Positions 7,453 to 15,963 of a stretch of DNA of 64,000 nucleotides are shown here, piece by piece. Numbering within the stretch: the stretch's first letter is position 1; each line of letters opens with the position of its first letter. The notes below the pieces were generated by a model that was not told the DNA's origin, did not search any database, and worked only from the letters and a program-made list of their open reading frames with translations. Made by a program: the position numbers and the translations under genes. The DNA is from Parasalinivibrio latis (GTDB taxonomy: Bacteria; Pseudomonadota; Gammaproteobacteria; Enterobacterales; Vibrionaceae): contig NZ_CP098812.1 of NCBI RefSeq assembly GCF_036825535.1, positions 1,364,001 to 1,428,000 of the forward strand, given 5' to 3'.

Positions 7453-9245
7453 TCCACCCGGTTGTAAAAGCGGTTACAGACCGTATTGAGGCGCGAAGCA
7501 AGGCGCGTCGTGAAGCCTGGATGGAGAACATTTCACGCCAGGCAGCGCAGGGAAAAGGAAGAAGCCAACTTTCTTGCGGAAACCTTGCCCATACCGTTGC
7601 TGCCGGTTGCAGCGGCGAAAAAGCCCGTATTTTGGATATGACCCGCTCCAATGTGGCGATTATCAGTGCGTACAACGACTTGTTGAGCGCGCACCAACCT
7701 TATAAATATTACCCGGACCAGATCAAATCTGTGCTGGCGTCGTTGGGCCATACCGCCCAGGTTGCAGGCTGCGTGCCTGCAATGTGTGACGGGGTCACCC
7801 AAGGCCAGCCGGGTATGGATATGTCGCTGTTTTCGCGCGACCTGATTGCCCAGTCAACGGCTTTTTCACTCAGCCACAATGCGTTTGATGCCACGCTTCT
7901 GCTGGGCATCTGTGACAAAATTGCCCCAGGGCAATTAATGGGGGCGTTGTCCTATGCGCATTTGCCCACCGCGTTTGTACCTGCGGGGCCAATGCGCAGC
8001 GGAATAACCAATGAAGAAAAGGTCAGTGTCCGCCAGAAATATGCAGCCGGGGAAGCCGGGCGTGATGCGCTGCTGGCAATGGAATGCAGCGCCTACCATT
8101 CTCCGGGCACCTGCACGTTTTATGGCACCGCCAATACCAACCAATTGGTATTTGAGGCCATGGGCCTGATGTTGCCGGGTTCGGCGTTTGTTCACCCGGA
8201 TTCTGAATTACGCCATGAGCTGACCAATGAAACCGCTCGCCGAATTGCATCAATGGCGGTGGGAACACCGGCTTACCGTCCGCTGAGTGACGTGGTCGAT
8301 GCCCGTAGCCTTGTGAACGGTGTTGTTGCTCTGTTGGCGTCAGGCGGCAGTACCAACCACAGTATCCATATGGTGGCCGTCGCGAGAGCGGCTGGTCTGG
8401 TACTCACCTGGGACGATATCAGCGATCTGTCTGATGTTGTGCCGCTTTTGGTTCGCATGTACCCGAACGGCCCGGAAGATATCAACGCTTTCCAGGCAGC
8501 CGGAGGCGTGCCGGGTTTAATGAAGCGTCTGGCTGAATCTGGCCTGCTTAATCTGGATGCCAAGCCGGTATTTGGGGAACTGACTGATTACTTCAAAGAA
8601 CCACACCTTGTCGATGGCAAGCTGGTTTGGGAAGAGATTTCTGAAAGCCGTAACCCGGCTGTACTGGCGACTTCCCAGGAAGTGTTCCAGTCATCCGGCG
8701 GTATGAAGGTGCTCAATGGCAACCTTGGACGATCTGTCATCAAAGTGTCGGCAGTGGCTGAGGAGTTCCGTGTTGTTGAAGCCCCGGCGCGGGTATTCTC
8801 CTGTCAACATGAGGTGGAGCGTGCTTATCAGCGCGGTGAGCTGAACCAAGATGCCATTATCATTGTTCGCCACAATGGCCCGGCAGCCAACGGTATGCCT
8901 GAGCTTCATAAGCTGATGCCGGTTCTTGGCAATATCCAGAAAGCCGGTTACCAGGTAGCACTGGTGACGGATGGCCGTCTGTCCGGAGCTTCTGGCAAAA
9001 TCCCGGCAGCTATCCATGTTACGCCTGAAGCGGTTCACGGTGGTGCGATTGGATTGGTTCAGGACGGGGACATCGTCCGTCTTGATGCCAATGCGGGAAC
9101 CCTTGAATGTGTCGCTGACCTGAGCGACAGAACGCCTGACGGCTATGACCCAGAAGCGCACCAGCAAGGCTGGGGACGGGAATTTTTTAAGGTGATGCGC
9201 AAGAGCGTGTCGAGTGCTGAATGCGGTGCAACCATTCTAGATTGA
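7449..9245 (+). CDS. edd: 6-phosphogluconate dehydratase
   Basis: 598 residues, standard length for Edd (IlvD/Edd family). It converts 6-phosphogluconate to 2-keto-3-deoxy-6-phosphogluconate, the first committed Entner-Doudoroff step, using a 4Fe-4S cluster. Cysteines in AGCVPAMCDGVTQGQPGM and LLGICDKIAPG are the expected cluster/substrate region; CTFYGTANTNQ and VTDGRLSGASGKIPAAIHVTPEA are further signatures. The start overlaps the gntK stop by four bases; eda follows after 9 bases. Confidence 0.96.
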   Translation: MIHPVVKAVTDRIEARSKARREAWMENISRQAAQGKGRSQLSCGNLAHTVAAGCSGEKARILDMTRSNVAIISAYNDLLSAHQPYKYYPDQIKSVLASLGHTAQVAGCVPAMCDGVTQGQPGMDMSLFSRDLIAQSTAFSLSHNAFDATLLLGICDKIAPGQLMGALSYAHLPTAFVPAGPMRSGITNEEKVSVRQKYAAGEAGRDALLAMECSAYHSPGTCTFYGTANTNQLVFEAMGLMLPGSAFVHPDSELRHELTNETARRIASMAVGTPAYRPLSDVVDARSLVNGVVALLASGGSTNHSIHMVAVARAAGLVLTWDDISDLSDVVPLLVRMYPNGPEDINAFQAAGGVPGLMKRLAESGLLNLDAKPVFGELTDYFKEPHLVDGKLVWEEISESRNPAVLATSQEVFQSSGGMKVLNGNLGRSVIKVSAVAEEFRVVEAPARVFSCQHEVERAYQRGELNQDAIIIVRHNGPAANGMPELHKLMPVLGNIQKAGYQVALVTDGRLSGASGKIPAAIHVTPEAVHGGAIGLVQDGDIVRLDANAGTLECVADLSDRTPDGYDPEAHQQGWGREFFKVMRKSVSSAECGATILD

Positions 9246-9254
9246 GGAAAAATC

Positions 9255-9893
9255 ATGACTAACTGGAAAGTAGATCCGAAAGCCGTTTTTGCGGCATCCC
9301 CTGTAGTGCCGGTAATGGTTATCGAGAAAGTCGAAGATGCAGTCCCGATGGCTGAAGCACTGCTTGCCGGTGGTATTTCTGTGTTTGAAATTACCCTGCG
9401 AACTGACTGTGCGCTTGACGCCATTGCTGCAATTGCCGAAGCGAAGCCGGAAGCGATGGTAGGTGCCGGTACCGTGCTGACCACAGAACAATATGACGCA
9501 GCTGTTGCTGCCGGTGCACGTTTTGTAATTTCCCCAGGGATGACACCAGCGTTACTTGCACATGCGAAAAACGGCCCAGCGCCGCTGATCCCGGGTACCA
9601 GTACACCGTCTGAAATCATGCAAGCGATGGAAATGGGCTACACCCACCTGAAGTTCTTCCCAGCCGAAGCCAACGGCGGTGCCAAAGCTCTGGGTGCAAT
9701 CGCTGCGCCACTGCCACAGGTACGTTTCTGCCCAACCGGTGGTATCAGCCCGGCAAATGTTGACCAGTACACTTCGCTGAAATGCGTTGCCACCGTTGGT
9801 GGTTCTTGGATGCTGCCAAAAGCGGCGATCGATGCAGGTGACTGGGCTGAAGTAACCCGTTTGTCAAAAGAGGCTGTTGCGCTGGTTAGCTAA
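9255..9893 (+). CDS. eda: KDPG/KHG aldolase
   Basis: 212 residues, class I TIM-barrel aldolase that splits 2-keto-3-deoxy-6-phosphogluconate to pyruvate and glyceraldehyde 3-phosphate. Seen: ITLRTDCALDAI, GAGTVLT, FVISPGMTPALL, the Schiff-base lysine region LKFFPAEANGG and FCPTGGISPANV. It is the last gene of gntK-edd-eda, with GAGG 8 bases before the ATG and a strong terminator after the stop. Confidence 0.96.
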   Translation: MTNWKVDPKAVFAASPVVPVMVIEKVEDAVPMAEALLAGGISVFEITLRTDCALDAIAAIAEAKPEAMVGAGTVLTTEQYDAAVAAGARFVISPGMTPALLAHAKNGPAPLIPGTSTPSEIMQAMEMGYTHLKFFPAEANGGAKALGAIAAPLPQVRFCPTGGISPANVDQYTSLKCVATVGGSWMLPKAAIDAGDWAEVTRLSKEAVALVS

Positions 9894-9905
9894 GGCAGCA
9901 GACAG

Positions 9906-9943
9906 AAAAAAGCCCCGCTGAGGTTTACCCTGCGGGGCTTTTT
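9906..9943. terminator. bidirectional terminator between eda and gntR
   Basis: AGCCCCGC (9911-9918) pairs with GCGGGGCT (9932-9939), flanked by an A-run on the left and a T-run on the right, so it can end both the rightward eda and leftward gntR transcripts. Confidence 0.9.
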
Positions 9944-9966
9944 ATAGGGAGTAACCTAACCGTTCC

Positions 9967-10974
9967 TTAGCCAATGCTCCCGCCAAGAACCAGTTCGTAT
10001 CCCAGATCTTGATATTTTTCATCGCTATTTTCACCAGCCAGACGCTTGAGCAGCATGGCTGCCGCCGCTTCACCCATTTCTTTACGTGGTGTTTGCACAC
10101 TTGCCAAAGAAGGGGAGAGTGTCCGGCCAATATCCAGGGCATTGTACCCGGCGACGGCAACTTGCTCCGGTACCTGAACCCCTTTTTCCTGGCAACGCAA
10201 AAGCGCACCAACTGCAATATCGTCGTTTGTACAGAAGACGCCGTCTGTATCCGGATGCTGGTCTAACGCCGTGTCGATTAACTGGCTGCCGAGGGTAAAG
10301 CAGGATGATTCCTCAGTCAGGACATGCACCGGGCGCAGCCCGTGGGAAACCATTGCCTGATTGTATCCTTCCATACGCAGGCGGGTACGAACGTCCATTC
10401 GTGCCCCCAGGTAAAGAATCCGGCTTTTGCCGTGACTTATCATCTGCTCAACTATCGCGGCTGCCGCAGCCCGGTGGTCAAGGCCGACAGCCATATCAAT
10501 AGGTTGCTCCGGCAGATCCATGGTTTCTACCACTGGCACACCGGCAGTCTGGATCATTTTGATGGTTTTCGCCGTGTGGGAGCTTTCCGTGAGGATCAGA
10601 CCGTCAACATGGTAAGAAAGCAAAGACGCAATTTTTTCCTCTTCCTCTTCCGGGCTGTAGCCATAGTGGGCGAGCAAGGTCTGGTAACCGGCAGGCTTTG
10701 TCACCGACTCGATACCGCGCACAAGTGCAGAAAACACTTGGTTGGAAAGGGAAGGAATCAGAATACCGATTGCTTTGCTGGTGGAGTTGGAAAGGATGTC
10801 CGGGGCACGGCTTGGGATATAGCCAAGTTCAGTGACTGCCGCTTCAATTTTGGCTCTTGTTGTCTCTGCAACAGAGCCGGGATCCCGCAGGTAACGGCTG
10901 ACCGTCATCTTGGTGACGCCGACTTGCTCAGCAATATCTTTCAGGGTTGGCCGACGCTTACGGGGTGCGGTCAT
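9967..10974 (-). CDS. gntR: LacI-family repressor of gluconate genes
   Basis: 335 residues. N-terminal LacI helix-turn-helix and hinge (residues 9-55: TLKDIAEQVGVTKMTVSRYL, then DILSNSTSKAIGILIPSLSNQVFSALV), followed by a periplasmic-binding-protein-like effector domain. Similarity to enteric GntR is strong in ILIPSLSNQVFSALVRGIE and the C-terminal GEAAAAMLLKRL. Position next to the Entner-Doudoroff operon and two GntR operators supports the call. It is convergent with eda and shares its terminator. Confidence 0.9.
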   Translation of the reverse strand: MTAPRKRRPTLKDIAEQVGVTKMTVSRYLRDPGSVAETTRAKIEAAVTELGYIPSRAPDILSNSTSKAIGILIPSLSNQVFSALVRGIESVTKPAGYQTLLAHYGYSPEEEEEKIASLLSYHVDGLILTESSHTAKTIKMIQTAGVPVVETMDLPEQPIDMAVGLDHRAAAAAIVEQMISHGKSRILYLGARMDVRTRLRMEGYNQAMVSHGLRPVHVLTEESSCFTLGSQLIDTALDQHPDTDGVFCTNDDIAVGALLRCQEKGVQVPEQVAVAGYNALDIGRTLSPSLASVQTPRKEMGEAAAAMLLKRLAGENSDEKYQDLGYELVLGGSIG

Positions 10975-11139
10975 TACGTATTGATTCCTATGTGTTTACT
11001 GGCAGTAACATTAACTTTTTGGCCGGTCGATGTCAGCCATTTTCATTACCTTACTGTGCCATATCATCAGAGTTTGTACACCATGCTGGCAAATCGAACA
11101 GATTTCGCGGAGAGGATCAAATTTCCGACATCTGTATTT

Positions 11140-11165
11140 GTGTTGCTAAACCGGTTTAGCAACAC
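11140..11165. promoter_or_regulatory. 26-bp perfect palindrome, operator of the fructokinase operon
   Basis: The half-site GTGTTGCTAAACC (11140-11152) is mirrored exactly at 11153-11165. The central AAACCGGTTT core is like operators of LacI-family sucrose/fructose regulators. It lies 33 bases before the fructokinase start and upstream of the LacI-type gene in the same operon, which is the likely binder (autoregulation). Confidence 0.8.
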
Positions 11166-11198
11166 TTTTACCCAGGATGAATTTGTGAGGATTGAAGG

Positions 11199-12125
11199 AT
11201 GTCTCGAGTCTGGCTTACCGGCGATGCAGTTGTTGACCTGATCCCGGATGGTGACGCGCACTACTTAAAATGTCCGGGTGGCGCACCGGCCAATGTTGCG
11301 GTTGCCATTGCAAGGCTGGGCGGTGATACCGGCTTTTTCGGCCGGGTAGGGCAAGACCCGCTCGGCCGTTTTATGAAGCAGGTGCTTACTGGTGAGGGCG
11401 TCGATACAACCTTGCTGAAACTGGATGAAGCACACCGGACTTCAACTGTGATTGTCGATTTGGACGATCAGGGAGAACGGAGTTTTACCTTTATGGTAAA
11501 GCCAAGCGCTGATCAGTTTCTGGAGCCGGAGGATGTCCCGGCATTTCAGTGTGGGGACTGGCTGCATGTCTGTTCCATTGCGCTTGCCAACGAGCCATCA
11601 CGCAGTACCACACTTGGTGCAATGGAATGTATCAAACAGGCAGGGGGCTTTGTGTCCTTCGATCCGAATCTGAGGGAGGAAGTCTGGGGGAACCCGGCAG
11701 AGTTGGTTTCCGTGGTGATGAAAGCGGTCGGGTTGTCCGACGTTGTTAAATTCTCTGACGATGAGCTGCTGTTCCTGACCGGTCAGCCGGATTTGGATGC
11801 TGCTCTGGGCTGGCTGGCAACACACTTTGCTGTTCCGCTGGTGGTGGTTACCCAGGGAAAAAAAGGCGCTTTGGTGGTTCGTGGAGACAATCGGGCGCTG
11901 ATTACCGGCAAACCTGTACAACCGGTAGATACGACTGGCGCCGGGGATGCTTTTGTTGGCGGAATGCTGGCCGGGTTGGTTGAAAGTGATGACTGGCAAG
12001 CTGAAGGGAATTTGCAGGATGTCATTGTCCGGGCCAACGCCTGCGGTGCACTTGCTACCACTGCCAAAGGTGCGATGACGGCACTGCCGGATGCGAATGA
12101 ACTGGCTGAATACCTGAAATACTAA
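11199..12125 (+). CDS. scrK: fructokinase, PfkB/ribokinase family
   Basis: 308 residues. PfkB-family sugar kinase: N-terminal GGAPANVAVAIARLGG (substrate-binding GG region), GFFGRVGQDPLGRFM, and the C-terminal catalytic motif DTTGAGDAFVGGMLAGL with the catalytic Asp in GAGD. Closest by pattern to ScrK/CscK fructokinase, phosphorylating fructose to fructose 6-phosphate; other PfkB sugar kinases cannot be excluded. GAGG 8 bases before ATG. A LacI regulator follows after 8 bases. No sucrose hydrolase or permease lies in the window, so the fructose source is not visible here. Confidence 0.82.
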   Translation: MSRVWLTGDAVVDLIPDGDAHYLKCPGGAPANVAVAIARLGGDTGFFGRVGQDPLGRFMKQVLTGEGVDTTLLKLDEAHRTSTVIVDLDDQGERSFTFMVKPSADQFLEPEDVPAFQCGDWLHVCSIALANEPSRSTTLGAMECIKQAGGFVSFDPNLREEVWGNPAELVSVVMKAVGLSDVVKFSDDELLFLTGQPDLDAALGWLATHFAVPLVVVTQGKKGALVVRGDNRALITGKPVQPVDTTGAGDAFVGGMLAGLVESDDWQAEGNLQDVIVRANACGALATTAKGAMTALPDANELAEYLKY

Positions 12126-12133
12126 TCCCCCAT

Positions 12134-13180
12134 ATGGATACAAAGAAAATAACCATTGCCCGGATTGCCGAGCTGGCCGGCGTTTCCAAAACCACCGCCA
12201 GTCTGGTGTTGAACGGGCAAGGTTCTGAATTCCGGATAAAGGAAGAAACGCGGGAACGGGTAAAGGCGATTGCCAGGGCGAATCACTATTCGCCTAACAG
12301 TGTTGCCCGGTCTCTGAAAACCCGGCGATCCGGTGCAATTGGCTTGGCAATACCGGATTTAACCAACCAGGGGTTTGCTCAAATTGCCCGAACACTTGAA
12401 GCCTGTTGCCGTGAAACCGGGCTCCAGTTGCTGATTGCCTGTACAGATGATGACCCGGAGCAAGAAAAAGCGGTGGTCACAGGGTTGGCTAAGCGGCAAA
12501 TCGAAGGTTTGATCGTGGCCTCGTCACTTTTGGATGACCGATTCTATCAAACTCTCCTTCCGTCTTTGCCTGTCGTCCAGGTTGACCGCAGGATCCCCGA
12601 ATCGACACTGCCTTTTGCCGTGACTGATGCCTTTGAAGCGACAGCAAAGATGATGGAAAAGATTGCGCGGCAAGGATCTGGGCGAAGCGCCAGGGAATAT
12701 GTGTTTCTCGGCGGCCAATCCGGGTTGTCAACCAGCGAAGACAGGCGAAACGGGTTCATTGAGGGGCTGAAACGCTGTGGTATATCGGTACCTGAAAATT
12801 GGATCTTGCAAAGAGACTACCAGGTGGACTCCGGATACCGGATGCTGGCTGAGTTTTGTACAGAAAACGGCAGGGTGCCGGATGTGCTTTTTACTTCTTC
12901 GTTTACCCTGTTTGAAGGAGTGATGCGATACCTCAAACAGAATAACCTGTTGCCTCAACTGATCGCTGGAAAGATGCACCTTGCAACCTTTGACAACCAT
13001 GAACTTTTGGATTGTCTGCCGATGGACGTGGACTCAATTGCCCAGAGCAGTGAATTGATGGCAAGTTCGGCATTTTCTATCCTTCATGACAGCTGTGCAA
13101 AAAAGAACGATGATTTTGAACCATCACAGCAGTTTATACCTGCGGTGTTTCACTGGCGCAGCCGGGTAAACGTTTTGTGA
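12134..13180 (+). CDS. LacI-family regulator (ScrR/Cra-like)
   Basis: 348 residues. LacI helix-turn-helix at residues 6-27 (ITIARIAELAGVSKTTASLVLNG), hinge PNSVARSLKTRRSGAIGLAIPDL, then a sugar-binding domain. The helix-turn-helix spelling is that of ScrR/CscR/FruR-type repressors. It is co-transcribed with the fructokinase and presumably binds the 26-bp palindrome upstream. The ribosome site is weak, suggesting translation coupled to scrK. Confidence 0.85.
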   Translation: MDTKKITIARIAELAGVSKTTASLVLNGQGSEFRIKEETRERVKAIARANHYSPNSVARSLKTRRSGAIGLAIPDLTNQGFAQIARTLEACCRETGLQLLIACTDDDPEQEKAVVTGLAKRQIEGLIVASSLLDDRFYQTLLPSLPVVQVDRRIPESTLPFAVTDAFEATAKMMEKIARQGSGRSAREYVFLGGQSGLSTSEDRRNGFIEGLKRCGISVPENWILQRDYQVDSGYRMLAEFCTENGRVPDVLFTSSFTLFEGVMRYLKQNNLLPQLIAGKMHLATFDNHELLDCLPMDVDSIAQSSELMASSAFSILHDSCAKKNDDFEPSQQFIPAVFHWRSRVNVL

Positions 13181-13297
13181 TTCAGCCATTGCCAACGTTG
13201 ATTTAAGTACGCATAAGCCAGGTGAATGGGTTGCGGTAGAAAGTTAGTGCAGGTGCCGGAAGGGTCAGATCAAGCGGATTATTTTGGCGGAATAAGC

Positions 13298-13325
13298 TTG
13301 TAACATACAAAACTATGCATATAAT
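13298..13325 (+). promoter_or_regulatory. sigma-70 promoter candidate for guaC
   Basis: TTGTAA (13298-13303), 16-base spacer, perfect TATAAT (13320-13325). The predicted start is near 13332, at the first base of the following GC-rich hairpin. Confidence 0.65.
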
Positions 13326-13331
13326 GCTGAA

Positions 13332-13364
13332 AACCGGAGCGTCTGCCAACGCTCCGGTTTTTTT
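13332..13364 (+). terminator. terminator-type hairpin at the 5' end of the guaC leader
   Basis: AACCGGAGCG (13332-13341) and CGCTCCGGTT (13350-13359) form a perfect 10-bp stem with an 8-base loop, followed by six or more T. It may simply end the scrK-scrR transcript, but it also lies just after a TATAAT promoter and about 90 bases before guaC, so attenuation of guaC is possible. Confidence 0.85.
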
Positions 13365-13451
13365 GTGTGTGCGAAATATAGAAAACTGCCATGCTGTCTG
13401 CCAACAGCAACGCAGGGGTTTCGCACGGTCTTAGAAAAGAAAGGATATGTT

Positions 13452-14495
13452 ATGCGTATTGAGCAAGACCTGAAACTCGGCTTTAAAGATGTGCTGTTCC
13501 GCCCGAAGCGTTCAACGCTGAAAAGTCGGTCTCAAGTTGAATTAACGCGCGAGTTTACATTCAAACATAGTGGCCGTCAATGGTCTGGTGTGCCGATTAT
13601 TGCTGCCAATATGGACTCCGTGGGTACCTTCGAAATGGCGAAAGCACTGGCTACCCATAATGTGATGACCGCCGTGCACAAGCATTACAATGTGGATGAC
13701 TGGAAAGCCTTTATCGATTCAACCGATGCGTCAGTCCTCCAACACGTTATGGTCTCCACCGGCACTTCCGAAGCCGACTTCGAAAAAACACAAGCAATCC
13801 TCTCTTACTCCAGCGACATCCTCTTCATCTGTATCGACATCGCCAACGGTTACTCTGAGCACCTGGTAGACTACGTTCGCAAAGTGCGTGAAGCCTTCCC
13901 TGATAAAGTGATCAGTGCAGGTAATGTGGTTACCGGTGACATGGTGGAAGAGCTGATCCTGGCGGGTGCGGATATCGTGAAAGTGGGTATCGGTCCGGGT
14001 TCTGTGTGCACCACCCGCGTGAAAACCGGTGTGGGTTACCCACAGCTGTCAGCCATTATTGAATGTGCTGATGCTGCTCATGGTTTGGGTGGCCGTATTA
14101 TCGGTGATGGCGGTTGTGCCTGTGCTGGTGATGTGTCCAAAGCCTTCGGTGGCGGTGCAGATTTCGTCATGCTCGGCGGTATGTTGGCCGGCCATGAAGA
14201 GAGTGGCGGTGAGCGCGTAGAAAAAGACGGTAAGCCATTCATGAAGTTCTACGGCATGTCTTCCCAGTCTGCGATGGACAAGCACTCCGGTGGCGTTGCC
14301 AAATACCGCGCAGCAGAGGGTAAAACTGTACTGCTGCCATTCCGCGGCCCGGTTGAAAACACCATCCAGGACATCATGGGCGGCGTGCGTTCCACCTGTA
14401 CCTACGTTGGTGCAGCCCAGTTGAAAGAGCTAACAAAGAGGACGACTTTCATCCGGGTACAGGAGCAGGAAAACAACGTATTTGGTAAAGAGTAA
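13452..14495 (+). CDS. guaC: GMP reductase
   Basis: 347 residues from the ATG at 13452 (AAGGA upstream; the longer open frame from 13365 starts inside the T-run of the hairpin). IMPDH/GMPR-family TIM barrel that reduces GMP to IMP with NADPH in purine salvage. Seen: MRIEQDLKLGFKDVLFRPKRS, the catalytic cysteine loop GPGSVCTTRVKTGVGYPQ, GDGGCACAGDVSKAFGGGADFVMLGG, and no CBS domain. Length equals enteric GuaC. It is monocistronic. Confidence 0.96.
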   Translation: MRIEQDLKLGFKDVLFRPKRSTLKSRSQVELTREFTFKHSGRQWSGVPIIAANMDSVGTFEMAKALATHNVMTAVHKHYNVDDWKAFIDSTDASVLQHVMVSTGTSEADFEKTQAILSYSSDILFICIDIANGYSEHLVDYVRKVREAFPDKVISAGNVVTGDMVEELILAGADIVKVGIGPGSVCTTRVKTGVGYPQLSAIIECADAAHGLGGRIIGDGGCACAGDVSKAFGGGADFVMLGGMLAGHEESGGERVEKDGKPFMKFYGMSSQSAMDKHSGGVAKYRAAEGKTVLLPFRGPVENTIQDIMGGVRSTCTYVGAAQLKELTKRTTFIRVQEQENNVFGKE

Positions 14496-14545
14496 AATCA
14501 GGCTAGATCAACAAATTGTTGAAACAACCATAGGTTGATAACGAT

Positions 14546-14588
14546 AAGGCTATATCACTCAAAATGACGGGGATATGGCCTTCTTGTT
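14546..14588 (+). terminator. probable guaC terminator
   Basis: AAGGCTATATC (14546-14556) pairs with GATATGGCCTT (14572-14582) with one wobble pair and a 15-base loop, followed by CTTGTTTTAC. Moderate stem and imperfect T-run. Confidence 0.55.
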
Positions 14589-14598
14589 TTACTATAGG

Positions 14599-15237
14599 TT
14601 AGTTCTTTCTTAGCAAATACCCCAACACCGCCTCTTCTATCAGATCTCCGCGCCTTTTTATCCACTCATCATTGATATCTATATTGAATACCGTACTCAA
14701 GGTATAGGCATTGGAAATAGGGAAATAGCAAAGTGATGCGATGGTGATGTAAAACTCAATGGTATTTACGTCTTCCCTGAATACGCCTTGCTCCACCCCT
14801 TCTTTCAGGACTTTTTCCAGGCTGCCGAGGGTGGGGGACTGGATTTCATCAAGGTCACTGATGTTGGCGATGGTAGTTCCCTTGCGAAGGTTCTCCGTGT
14901 TCAGCATGGAGATAAACCAGGGCTTGGCCCAGAAATGTTCAAGGGTGAAATGAACCAGCCGCCTAATGGCATCAACCGGGGAGAAGCTCTCCAGCTCAAG
15001 TTCTGATTCACCAGAGCGTATCTGGACATAGGCTTCCCGGAGCGCCGCGGCATAGAGGCCTTCTTTGTCACCAAAGTAGCTGTAGATCATTGGTTTACTG
15101 GTGTTTGACCTGGCAGCAATGCTGTCTACCCTGGCGTCTCCGTAACCCAGTTCTGAGAACTCCAGTAACGCGGAGTCCAAAATGGCGCGGCGTGTCAGTT
15201 CCGCATTGCGTTTTCTTTTGGGGGGCTGTGAATTCAA
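14599..15237 (-). CDS. TetR-family transcriptional regulator
   Basis: 212 residues. TetR helix-turn-helix at about residues 14-60 (RRAILDSALLEFSELGYGDARVDSIAARSNTSKPMIYSYFGDKEGLY) with an all-helical ligand domain after it. The annotated start is TTG; no in-frame ATG lies nearby upstream and AAGGGAG is 11 bases away, so the exact start is uncertain by a few codons. It follows the cupin gene by 49 bases on the same strand and may be the last gene of, or regulate, the TTT/DUF993 operon. Its ligand is unknown. Confidence 0.8.
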   Translation of the reverse strand: MNSQPPKRKRNAELTRRAILDSALLEFSELGYGDARVDSIAARSNTSKPMIYSYFGDKEGLYAAALREAYVQIRSGESELELESFSPVDAIRRLVHFTLEHFWAKPWFISMLNTENLRKGTTIANISDLDEIQSPTLGSLEKVLKEGVEQGVFREDVNTIEFYITIASLCYFPISNAYTLSTVFNIDINDEWIKRRGDLIEEAVLGYLLRKN

Positions 15238-15286
15238 TGGACTGCATTCTCCCTTGTTACTGGCACATTTATCACCATACTATTTC

Positions 15287-15946
15287 CTAGCAAGGTTTCA
15301 GGTGGTCAACAGGGTTTCGTACACCACACAAGCCAAAGTGTCTGTTAGGGTTTTCATATTTCCAGGTTCCTGTTTGGCAATACTCGGACTGAGGCAGACC
15401 TTCTTGCAGGAATTTACTTAAATCCGGTGTGTTTTCAATATGCCGCCGGTGGCACTCAAAAAATGCTTCCAGCTTTGAAGTATACGCATTGCGGTCTTGT
15501 TCCCACAGTCTTACCAGTTCTGTGTGGGCTACGGAGGATTTGTCACGCCGGGCAAGGGCATCTTCCCGGGTTTTAACCTTCCCTGCCCATAGTTGGTAAC
15601 TCTCTTCGTCCCGGTCAATGTCTTCACCGAAATAGATACGCATATCACCGGCTTCCGGCAAACCGTCTTCCCCCATAATGACCAGTACCTGACTGTTATC
15701 AAGGTTGACTGCTCGGTGCATTGTCCACGGTGGGAACTGCACAAAGGTGCCTTCAGTAATGATTACACGTCGGTACCCGTTTTTGAGGTCGTGTAGGTCA
15801 ATGGCGCCATGGCCCTTAAGGCCTAAATATGCCTCTTCGGCAATACCGTGGACATGAGCACAACCGGAGCCAACATTGTCCCCGGCTGCGATCTGATCGT
15901 AAATATTTACAGTGGATAAGCCAATTCCTCCAATGAGCTTTACCAT
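15287..15946 (-). CDS. cupin-domain protein
   Basis: 219 residues. The N-terminal half is a cupin barrel: HVHGIAEEAYLGLKGHGAIDL (metal-ligand-like H-x-H...E) and later FPPWTMHRAVN (third His). The C-terminal region (120-219) is helical and unrecognised. ATG with AAGGAG 8 bases upstream. It lies 17 bases after tctA, at the end of an operon with sugar-type oxidoreductase genes. Likely an isomerase, epimerase or lyase on a carbohydrate acid, or a sensor; the function is inferred only from context. Confidence 0.7.
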   Translation of the reverse strand: MVKLIGGIGLSTVNIYDQIAAGDNVGSGCAHVHGIAEEAYLGLKGHGAIDLHDLKNGYRRVIITEGTFVQFPPWTMHRAVNLDNSQVLVIMGEDGLPEAGDMRIYFGEDIDRDEESYQLWAGKVKTREDALARRDKSSVAHTELVRLWEQDRNAYTSKLEAFFECHRRHIENTPDLSKFLQEGLPQSEYCQTGTWKYENPNRHFGLCGVRNPVDHLKPC

Positions 15947-15963
15947 AATGGAATCTCCTTGAG

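Noticed and set aside
10993..11010. TGTTTACTGGCAGTAACA upstream of gntR as a third GntR operator
   Set aside because: The TTAC/GTAA halves are separated by 5 bases instead of 2, so it does not match the operator seen at 6855-6884.
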